DNA of 11,606 nt from Neisseriales bacterium (GTDB lineage: Bacteria; Pseudomonadota; Gammaproteobacteria; Burkholderiales; UBA11063). A program made the position numbers and the translations under genes. Location of the stretch: positions 1-11,606 of the forward strand of contig SSGY01000113.1 of NCBI GenBank assembly GCA_008017145.1, in the 5' to 3' direction. Under the pieces are notes generated by a model. It was given only the letters and a program-made list of their open reading frames with translations, was not told where the DNA came from and searched no databases. This document shows positions 1 to 5,816 of the stretch, piece by piece; position 1 is the stretch's first letter, and each line of letters opens with the position of its first letter.

Positions 1-1
1 T

Positions 2-1480
2 GGTTGGACAGCTCTAATGTTAGCCAGTCAAAATGGTCATGTAGAGGTCGTGCGCGAGCTATTGTCTGCAGGATCTGATGTAGCAGTTCAAAATAATAAT
101 GGTTTTACTGCTTTAATGTTAGCCAGCCAAAATGGTCATGTCGAGGTCGCACGCGAGTTATTGTCTGCAGGATCTGATGTATCTACAGCAGAAATTGATG
201 GTTGGACAGCTCTAATGTTAGCCAGTCAAAATGGTCATGTAGAGGTAGTGCGTGAGCTATTGGTTGCAGGAGCAGATTTCTATATTAAAGCAAATGCTGG
301 TGCAACTGCCTTAATGTTAGCCAGTGGAAATGGTCATGTAGAGGTAGTGCGCGAGCTATTGTCTGCAGGAGCTGATGTAGCAGTTCAAAATAATAATGGT
401 TTTACCGCTTTGATGTCAGCGAGTGGAAATGGTCATGTAGAGGTAGTGCGTGAGCTATTGGTTGCAGGAGTAGATTTCTATATTAAAGCAAATGCTGGTG
501 CAACTGCCTTAATGTTAGCCAGTCAAAATGGTCATGTTGAGGTAGTGCGTGAGCTATTATCTGCAGGAGCAGATGTAGCAGTTCAAAATAATAATGGTTT
601 TACCGCTTTGATGTTAGCCAGCCAAAATGGTCATGTCGAGGTAGTGCGTGAGCTATTGTCTGCAGGATCTGATGTATCTACAGCAGAAATTGATGGTTGG
701 ACAGCTCTAATGTTAGCCAGCCAAAATGGTCATGTTGAGGTAGCGCGTGAGCTATTGTCTGCAGGATCTGATGTAGCAGTTAAAAATAATAATGGTTTTA
801 CCGCTTTGATGTTAGCGAGTGTAAATGGTCATGTTGAGGTGGTAAGAGCACTATTATCTGCTGGTGCTAATGTGTACCAAGCAAATAAAGGTGGAGTTAC
901 CGCGATCCAAGCAGCACAATTTCAGGGCCACCAAGAAGTTGTAGATTTACTTTTAAGTCATAATAAAATAAAGAACGAGTTAATTAACCATGACTATGAG
1001 GAGTCAATCATTATGAATAAATCTGAATTTTATACCCAATTATTTACTGCAATGATGGAGAAAGGTTATTATGATCCTTCGGGTGATTATGCAAGTAAAA
1101 ATACAGCAATATTAACTGCCATATCGAACAAAGAAGAGTTAGATGGTGGATTTTATTTCGTATTGAGACCTAATATGAATGCCGTGATAGTAATAAATAA
1201 AGAAAATAATTATTTCAGAATTGTTTCTAATATGTCTGCACGAGGACTAAGTGAGGAGGTCTTATTTTATTTTATTAATAATGCAGTAAAAAATATGAGA
1301 ATGCCAGTGATTTCAGTTGATGATGGTGATTTCCTATTTGAGTATTTTGTGTTTATGCCATGTTCAGTTGAAGGAGCAATTGCTAATCTAGATTGGTTTA
1401 ATAGCGCAATAATTAAATTTCTAGAAGTACTTGCGGCAACAATAGACCGAGCTACAAGTGATGCTAGTAACTACACCTGA
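2..1480 (+). CDS. Ankyrin-repeat protein with C-terminal YbjN/CesT-like domain (5' partial)
   Basis: The reading frame is open from base 2, where it encodes GWTA in the middle of an ankyrin unit, so the true start lies left of the window and the ATG at 17 is not it. Nine consecutive 33-residue ankyrin units follow (core LMLASQNGHVEVVRELL), then a diverged last unit (IQAAQFQGHQEVVDLLL). Ankyrin repeats bind proteins; the partner is unknown. After a short linker, residues from the Met codon at 1013 to the end (155 aa) form a separate alpha/beta domain with a YYDP motif near its start and a terminal amphipathic helix (WFNSAIIKFLEVL). This resembles the two small proteins at 3914 and 4389 and the YbjN / type III secretion chaperone fold; that fold assignment is by pattern only. 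An internal SD plus ATG at 998-1015 could give the C-terminal domain alone. No signal peptide can be judged because the N-terminus is missing. Confidence 0.9.
   Translation, partial: GWTALMLASQNGHVEVVRELLSAGSDVAVQNNNGFTALMLASQNGHVEVARELLSAGSDVSTAEIDGWTALMLASQNGHVEVVRELLVAGADFYIKANAGATALMLASGNGHVEVVRELLSAGADVAVQNNNGFTALMSASGNGHVEVVRELLVAGVDFYIKANAGATALMLASQNGHVEVVRELLSAGADVAVQNNNGFTALMLASQNGHVEVVRELLSAGSDVSTAEIDGWTALMLASQNGHVEVARELLSAGSDVAVKNNNGFTALMLASVNGHVEVVRALLSAGANVYQANKGGVTAIQAAQFQGHQEVVDLLLSHNKIKNELINHDYEESIIMNKSEFYTQLFTAMMEKGYYDPSGDYASKNTAILTAISNKEELDGGFYFVLRPNMNAVIVINKENNYFRIVSNMSARGLSEEVLFYFINNAVKNMRMPVISVDDGDFLFEYFVFMPCSVEGAIANLDWFNSAIIKFLEVLAATIDRATSDASNYT
14..904 (+). repeat. Tandem array of nine 99-bp ankyrin-coding units
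   Basis: Units begin at 14, 113, 212, 311, 410, 509, 608, 707 and 806, with no spacers and all in frame. The helix part is almost constant. The finger part exists as three types: A (VAVQNNNGF), B (VSTAEIDGW) and C (FYIKANAGA). Reading from unit 1 the order is A, B, C, A, C, A, B, A' (VAVKNNNGF), then a diverged unit. Copies of one type are nearly identical at the DNA level: the two B fingers match exactly and the two C fingers differ by one base. This points to recent duplication or gene conversion rather than old ankyrin divergence. Confidence 0.93.
998..1015 (+). promoter_or_regulatory. Internal Shine-Dalgarno and ATG inside the ankyrin gene
   Basis: GAGGAG at 998-1003 lies 9 nt before an in-frame ATG at 1013, exactly where the ankyrin part ends and the YbjN/CesT-like domain begins. 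The resulting 155-aa product would match the size of the free-standing relatives at 3914 (161 aa) and 4389 (165 aa). Either this is a relic of a gene fusion or it is a working internal start. Sequence alone cannot decide. Confidence 0.45.
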
Positions 1481-1747
1481 CCTAAAACCTAGACACCATT
1501 TTTTAAGACATTGCTACCATTAGCTTTGCCAATTTTCCACCATATTTTAGTAGGGTGTGCTGATTAGCAGCGATAGGCTTTGTGGTTTCAATGTTTAAAA
1601 ATTTTTCCTCAAATCTATACCGACTAAAGATTGTTTATTAAGGATTTATTTGTTATATTGAATATAATGAAATGGTCTAATCATGACTATAGTATAATAT
1701 TTTTAGGTTGTTTTATCACTTAGAATAAATATAATTGGCAACTAAAT

Positions 1748-1760
1748 GATTAGACTAATC
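1748..1760. repeat. Perfect inverted repeat GATTAG-A-CTAATC
   Basis: Six-base arms flank a single central A. A 12-of-13 match (GATTTGACTAATC) is found at 5036-5048 upstream of the DUF4062 gene, and a half site in reverse sense at 1675-1682. It could be the operator of a shared dimeric regulator. AT-rich context makes chance a real alternative. Confidence 0.3.
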
Positions 1761-2060
1761 TCTCAAATAATAGACTCCAGCAATGGGAAAAATTATTCCA
1801 TGAATAGTTGCTATTGTCAAAAATTAATGGTGAGTGTGTTACATAATAAATTTTATTTGAGTTTAATATGTATTTTTTAATCAATGTTAGTAAAACTATA
1901 GCGTGTTATAAATTCAAGGATGTTACATTTGAGTATGGTGGTAGAGGTGAAGAATTCGTTCGGTGTGTTATATATATAGTCACATAATTTAGGAATTAGT
2001 TGCAAAAAGTGATTTATTTTACATTATTTCCATGTTAATTGATGTAATGGTGTATATTTT

Positions 2061-2070
2061 GTGTTAGAAT
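2061..2070 (+). promoter_or_regulatory. Candidate extended -10 of the Lon-like operon
   Basis: TAGAAT at 2065-2070 is preceded by TGT, giving an extended -10 (TGnTAGAAT). The transcript would start near 2077, only about 17 nt before the GTG start. The nearest -35-like hexamer, TTGATG at 2039-2044, is 20 nt away, longer than usual, so recognition would rely on the extended -10. Confidence 0.3.
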
Positions 2071-2093
2071 AACAAAAATTTTTTGGAGGTTTT

Positions 2094-3914
2094 GTGAGCT
2101 CAATAACAATTGATGAAATATTAAAAAGCATGGGTGATGATGGTAGTAACTCAGATAGTGCGACTGATAAACTTAAAAATAATATTCCACTAGATATCCA
2201 ACAGAAAATTACGAAAGTTGAAGAGATATTGGAAGAAAATAGCGACGACATAAAAGCCAAAACTCTTTTGCATACTCTTGAAAATCTGCCTTATGATAAA
2301 TTTATCCCCTATAACGTTGATATTAAAGCAATACAAGAATATTTAAATAAATCTCATTATGGCATGGACAAAGCCAAAAGTGCAATAATTGAGACTTTAG
2401 TAGCAAGTAAATATCGTGGCGATGTGAAATTTCCATACGTATGTTTATATGGTTCGCCAGGTGTTGGAAAAACCTCGCTATTTAAATCAATAGCAGAATC
2501 TCTTGGTGTGCCATTTCATGTTATTTCGTTACCTGGCGTAGATGCTTTTAGATTAAAAGGAATTGATTCAGGTTATAAAAGTGCGAGTTATGGTTTACTA
2601 GTCGATATTTTTCTGAAAAGTAAATGCATGAATCCAATCATTGTTTTTGATGAGTTGGACAAAGTTGCCAAAGACGAGACATATAGTGCAATAACCAGTA
2701 TTCTTCTTAGTATTTGCGATCCTACTCAAAATACTTCTTTTGTTGACTCTTTTCTGGAAGTTGGGATTGATATTTCTCATGCAACACTCTTCTTTACTGC
2801 CAATGATATTAACGCAATACCAGAAGCATTGCGTAGCAGACTTACTATAATTAAAATTGATGATTATAGCGTTGAAGAGAAAATTCGTATTGGAAAAGAC
2901 TACATTATTCCCAAACAGTTAAATGAATTTAATGTAGCGTCAAAAATCAATATCACGCAAGAGGCAATAGATTTTATTGCTGAAGCTGGTTCGATTGATG
3001 ATATAACTATTACTGCATGTGGTGGGATTAGAGAAATTTCAAAATTATGTGAGAGAACTTTATATAAGGCAATTTATGAGCTTGAGATTAATCATCTAGA
3101 TCAGCTTGTTATCACTAAGGATTGGATTGTTGATAAACTAGGGATACATAAAATTGAGGAAATAAAGTCTTCTATTAAAGCCAGAACATCATATCGAGTG
3201 AAACATCTATTTAGAATTGGTACAGTACATGCATTAGCCGTTGGTAAATCTGTTTTAGGTGAGGACATCGGTATTGTTGATGATGTAACGTGTAGAATTA
3301 TCTCCGGTAATGGTGAATTAAAATTCACCGGAAATATGCGTGATGAACCGCGCGATGCTGCAACAATTGCGTATGATTTTGTTCGCAGTAATAGCAAGAA
3401 ATTTTTTGGTAAAGCCGGTGATATTCTTGAAAATAAGGATGTCATAATACATTCCCATGACCCTGGGATTGTTAAGGATGGTACTTCTGCTGGGGTAGTA
3501 TATTTGATAGCTATATTATCAGCGGCACTAGGTATTCCGATTCCTGACGATGTAGCCATGACCGGTCAGCTTGATCTGGATGGTAGTGTTACAGGTGTTG
3601 GCGGTATTAGTGTCAAAGTTGGTGCCTGTATAAAATCCAAACTTAGTAGAGTTTATTTAAGCTACCAAAATATGAAAGATGTTTCCAAAGAACAACGAGA
3701 AATCATCGAAATAATAATTGTAGAAAATGCGTTTGAGCTAATTAGTTCCGTTTTCCCAGATATCGTTTGGCATTGTGATGATTGTGGTTCTATTTTAGAG
3801 AAGAAAACTGATACTATTTCATGGTTACACCAAGAACAGAATAAGTGCATTAATTATTCAGTCTATGAAGGTGATACATATCCTATTTTAGCTTATGAGA
3901 AGAGGAGGCAATAA
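2094..3914 (+). CDS. Lon-like AAA+ Ser/Lys protease lacking the Lon N-terminal domain
   Basis: ATP-dependent cytoplasmic protease, 606 aa, from GTG with GGAGG at 2085-2089. E. coli Lon is 784 aa; here the large N-terminal substrate-binding domain is replaced by about 60 acidic residues, and similarity starts at the Lon helix around LENLPYDK (63-69). AAA+ module: Walker A GSPGVGKTS (120-128, Lys126), Walker B IIVFDE (Asp186, Glu187), sensor-1 Asn237, Arg247/Arg249 in RSRL, sensor-2 GIR (Arg313). The Lon protease domain at roughly 370-557 holds the catalytic Ser465 in KDGTSAGV and Lys508 in GGISVKVGA. Their 43-residue spacing equals that of E. coli Lon Ser679/Lys722, so activity is expected. 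A tail of about 48 aa with CDDC and one more Cys is not typical of Lon. The stop overlaps the next start (TAATG), so the three-gene unit is translationally coupled. Substrate unknown; the small downstream proteins are candidate adaptors. Confidence 0.93.
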   Translation: MSSITIDEILKSMGDDGSNSDSATDKLKNNIPLDIQQKITKVEEILEENSDDIKAKTLLHTLENLPYDKFIPYNVDIKAIQEYLNKSHYGMDKAKSAIIETLVASKYRGDVKFPYVCLYGSPGVGKTSLFKSIAESLGVPFHVISLPGVDAFRLKGIDSGYKSASYGLLVDIFLKSKCMNPIIVFDELDKVAKDETYSAITSILLSICDPTQNTSFVDSFLEVGIDISHATLFFTANDINAIPEALRSRLTIIKIDDYSVEEKIRIGKDYIIPKQLNEFNVASKINITQEAIDFIAEAGSIDDITITACGGIREISKLCERTLYKAIYELEINHLDQLVITKDWIVDKLGIHKIEEIKSSIKARTSYRVKHLFRIGTVHALAVGKSVLGEDIGIVDDVTCRIISGNGELKFTGNMRDEPRDAATIAYDFVRSNSKKFFGKAGDILENKDVIIHSHDPGIVKDGTSAGVVYLIAILSAALGIPIPDDVAMTGQLDLDGSVTGVGGISVKVGACIKSKLSRVYLSYQNMKDVSKEQREIIEIIIVENAFELISSVFPDIVWHCDDCGSILEKKTDTISWLHQEQNKCINYSVYEGDTYPILAYEKRRQ

Positions 3915-4399
3915 TGGAGGATATCCAAAATCAATATATTAGTATGTTTACGCGGCTGCTACAAGAGGGATACTATGATCCTGAAGATTCATATGCTAAC
4001 CATAATGTAGATTTTTTAAAAACATTGGAGAGCAAAGACGAGACTTGCCATGGTCAATTTCTATTCAAATTAAAGCTCTCTGAATTTATCTCTACTGTCC
4101 GTGTTGGCAATGATGTTGATAGATTTAGTTTATCAACATCATTTCCGGTGTTAATTAATAATGCACCGTTCAATCATGCAATAATTGATAATTTTCTACA
4201 AAAGGCTTATTGCCCTACAATTTATTTATACACTGAGAAAGAAAATACCAGTATTTTCCTTGAGTATAATATGTTCTTACCGTTCAACGAAGATCAGATA
4301 ATGAAGGTCGTTAAGTGGTTTGACCAGGTTGTAATGCAATTCATAGAGGATTATAATAGATTAGTTAAAGAGTTTAAGGAAAAACAAAATGTCAATTGA
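3914..4399 (+). CDS. Small YbjN/CesT-like protein, copy 1
   Basis: 161 aa, cytoplasmic, no signal or membrane segment. AGGAGG at 3903-3908 lies 5 nt before the ATG, and the ATG overlaps the protease stop by one base. The layout is an N-terminal helix (FTRLLQEG), the motif YYDPEDSYANHN (20-31), beta strands, a middle helix (NHAIIDNFLQKAY), a hairpin ending in FLEYNMFLPFN, and a C-terminal helix (VVKWFDQVVMQFIEDY). This order matches YbjN-family and class I type III secretion chaperones. It is clearly related to the C-terminal domain of the ankyrin protein (YYDP-x-x-x-YA-x-x-N in both; EY.MFLP against EYFVFMP). No direct function is known. I infer an adaptor, chaperone or regulator of the Lon-like protease it is coupled to. 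Confidence 0.85.
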   Translation: MEDIQNQYISMFTRLLQEGYYDPEDSYANHNVDFLKTLESKDETCHGQFLFKLKLSEFISTVRVGNDVDRFSLSTSFPVLINNAPFNHAIIDNFLQKAYCPTIYLYTEKENTSIFLEYNMFLPFNEDQIMKVVKWFDQVVMQFIEDYNRLVKEFKEKQNVN

Positions 4400-4886
4400 A
4401 GCTTTAATGCCAAAGTCAGTAAATAAACGCCAAATATTTCGCGATAATATTCATAAGTTAGTTAAAATTCTAGATGATAATAACTTTTTTGCTGTAACAG
4501 ATACAGAGAAGCAAAGACGAGAAAGTTTTCTATCTGATATTGCAACTAAGAGCATTGATGAGAATTTTTATAATGTAATACCCTTTCATGATAAAGCCAA
4601 TGAACTTTCATGGTTAATTTTAGCTGATGACGATTTAACCTTTGTGCGAATATTTGCCAATATTTCTATTCGGTCACTTGATTTGTCACGTGATAAATTA
4701 TTAAATTTGGCAAATGAGCTTAATCTTAATAAAAACACTTTATTGGATGTTGCTATAGATGATGATAATGATTTAGTTTGTGAATATCATATGCCAATCG
4801 GTATCGGCGAAGATATCGTATTGAATGTAATGAAAGGAATAACTAAAGAGATCGCTTTTGTAATGCAATATATAGCAAAAGGGTAA
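4389..4886 (+). CDS. Small YbjN/CesT-like protein, copy 2
   Basis: 165 aa, starting 11 nt inside the end of copy 1, with AAGGA at 4376-4380 and an 8-nt spacer. It shows the same order of elements as copy 1: N-terminal helix (NIHKLVKILDDNNFF), strands around LSWLILADDDLTFVRIFANIS, middle helix (KLLNLANELN), then VCEYHMPIGIGEDIVLNVMKGITKEIAFVMQYI. Here EYHMPI takes the place of EYNMFLP. The YYDP motif is missing, so it is the most diverged of the three copies. Two dissimilar partners from one operon could pair as a heterodimer, as class I secretion chaperones often do as dimers; that is inference. No enzymatic motif is visible. Confidence 0.82.
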   Translation: MSIEALMPKSVNKRQIFRDNIHKLVKILDDNNFFAVTDTEKQRRESFLSDIATKSIDENFYNVIPFHDKANELSWLILADDDLTFVRIFANISIRSLDLSRDKLLNLANELNLNKNTLLDVAIDDDNDLVCEYHMPIGIGEDIVLNVMKGITKEIAFVMQYIAKG

Positions 4887-4924
4887 AAATGCAATTATAG
4901 CAATATAATTAATTAGAAAGGTAT

Positions 4925-4966
4925 AATTAACCTAATTTTATAATCGATTATTAAATTAGGTTAATT
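4925..4966. terminator. 42-nt near-perfect palindrome, likely terminator behind the operon
   Basis: The arms AATTAACCTAATTT and AAATTAGGTTAATT are exact complements. Between them lies ATAATCGATTAT, itself palindromic, with only one mismatched T-T pair at the join. The element starts 38 nt after the operon stop. As RNA it would fold into one long AT-rich hairpin; it lacks the GC-rich stem and strong T run of a classical terminator (TATCTTT follows). A protein-binding palindrome or the footprint of a small repeat element is also possible. Confidence 0.5.
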
Positions 4967-5035
4967 TATCTTTAAAAGCCTAATTATGGTTTAGATTCAA
5001 TTGTACAGTTAATAATATGACATTCACATACAATA

Positions 5036-5048
5036 GATTTGACTAATC
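5036..5048. promoter_or_regulatory. Second copy of the GATTWGACTAATC site
   Basis: GATTTGACTAATC differs by one base from the inverted repeat at 1748-1760 and lies 118 nt before the DUF4062 start. If real, it would place the Lon-like operon and the DUF4062/RyR genes under one regulator. No regulator gene for it is visible in the window. Confidence 0.25.
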
Positions 5049-5165
5049 AGTATATCTAAACAGGTTTCAGTAAGAGAGCTAAAATTATCGAGTGTTCACC
5101 ATTAACGAGTTTGTGGTTTTGGTTTACAAACGCTTTTACTAATATAATTAAAAAGGTTATATTCA

Positions 5166-5765
5166 ATGCTGGGCCATAAAACTTTCCGACTCTTTTTATC
5201 ATCAATTTTTAGTGATTTAATTGCCGAGCGAGATAAATTACAAGAGCTAGTTTTCCCTAGATTACGTGAATATTGTGAACAACGTGGATTTAGTTTCCAG
5301 GTAGTAGATCTTCGTTGGGGGGTTTCTACCGAAGATGGTTTTGATCACTGCACACTAGATATCTGTTTAGAACAAGTTCGTTATTGTAAAAGATATTTAA
5401 AGCCACATTTTGCCATAATCTTATCAGAACGCTATGGTTGGATACCATTACCAAATCGGATTGAGCGTAGTGAATATGAATTAATATTTCCACATATTAA
5501 GGCAGAGTTAATTACAATATTTAATAAGTGGTATGTTTTAGATAGCAATACAGATTATTACATTCTACAAGCCATAACCGAAGCAACAAACGAAGAGTGG
5601 AAAACATCAGAAAAAAAATTATTACAAGAGTTCCAGAGAATAGTAGTTTTGACTGATATTCGGAGTCGGCTTGATATAACTCAAGTTCAGCGTTATTTTG
5701 AATCAGCTACCGAGCAAGATATCTCTCAGTTTCTGTTAGCTAAATTACCTAATCTATCTGAATGA
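5166..5765 (+). CDS. Stand-alone DUF4062 protein
   Basis: 199 aa, cytoplasmic, with AAAGG 9 nt before the ATG. Residues 7-110 carry the DUF4062 hallmarks: RLFLSSIFSDLIAERD (8-23), VDLRWGVS (47-54), CLEQVRYCKRY and LSERYGW (86-92). The domain is normally the N-terminal part of large NACHT/STAND proteins (NWD1, TEP1 and bacterial relatives), where it precedes the ATPase. Here the following segment seen in those proteins is also kept (WYVLDSN near 122, YFESATEQDI near 177-186), but the frame ends where a NACHT ATPase would begin. It is therefore either a STAND gene cut down to its N-terminal module or a true stand-alone version; no NACHT remnant follows. Role unknown; sensor, adaptor or effector in a conflict system is inferred. 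It precedes the RyR gene by 51 nt and is probably co-transcribed with it. Confidence 0.87.
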   Translation: MLGHKTFRLFLSSIFSDLIAERDKLQELVFPRLREYCEQRGFSFQVVDLRWGVSTEDGFDHCTLDICLEQVRYCKRYLKPHFAIILSERYGWIPLPNRIERSEYELIFPHIKAELITIFNKWYVLDSNTDYYILQAITEATNEEWKTSEKKLLQEFQRIVVLTDIRSRLDITQVQRYFESATEQDISQFLLAKLPNLSE

Positions 5766-5816
5766 TATTAATTATATAGTATAAGATAAACAAATTTTTT
5801 TTAAAAGGTGGATAAT

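Larger units (their letters stand above)
1481..2093. other. 613-bp intergenic region without a convincing gene
   Basis: No complete gene is visible on either strand. On the minus strand 1503-1634 keeps an open stretch ending in KYGGKLAKLMVAMS, with no recognisable start; it may be the tail of a lost gene but I do not recognise it. A perfect inverted repeat GATTAG-A-CTAATC lies at 1748-1760, and its half sequence GTCTAATCAT also occurs at 1675-1684 in the opposite sense. The promoter of the Lon-like operon is expected in the right end. No terminator-like hairpin was seen behind the ankyrin gene. Confidence 0.5.
4887..5165. other. Intergenic gap between protease operon and DUF4062 gene
   Basis: No gene is visible in these 279 bases. 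They contain the large palindrome at 4925-4966, the GATTTGACTAATC site at 5036-5048, and a GTTTGT...ACAAAC inverted repeat just upstream of the DUF4062 gene. A TATAAT at 5143-5148 looks like a -10, but its transcript would start inside the ribosome binding site, so it may not be the real promoter. Confidence 0.5.

Noticed and set aside
14..904. Regular near-identical repeats resembling a CRISPR array
   Set aside because: Period is 99 bp with no unique spacers, all units stay in one coding frame and translate to ankyrin repeats.
3101..3559. 152-codon open frame on the minus strand
   Set aside because: It is antisense to the well-supported protease domain of the Lon-like gene and has no ribosome binding site or recognisable motif.
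5808..5816. GTG at 5808 as the start of the RyR protein
   Set aside because: It lies within the AAGGTGG ribosome binding site that fits the ATG at 5817, and nothing like an SD precedes the GTG.
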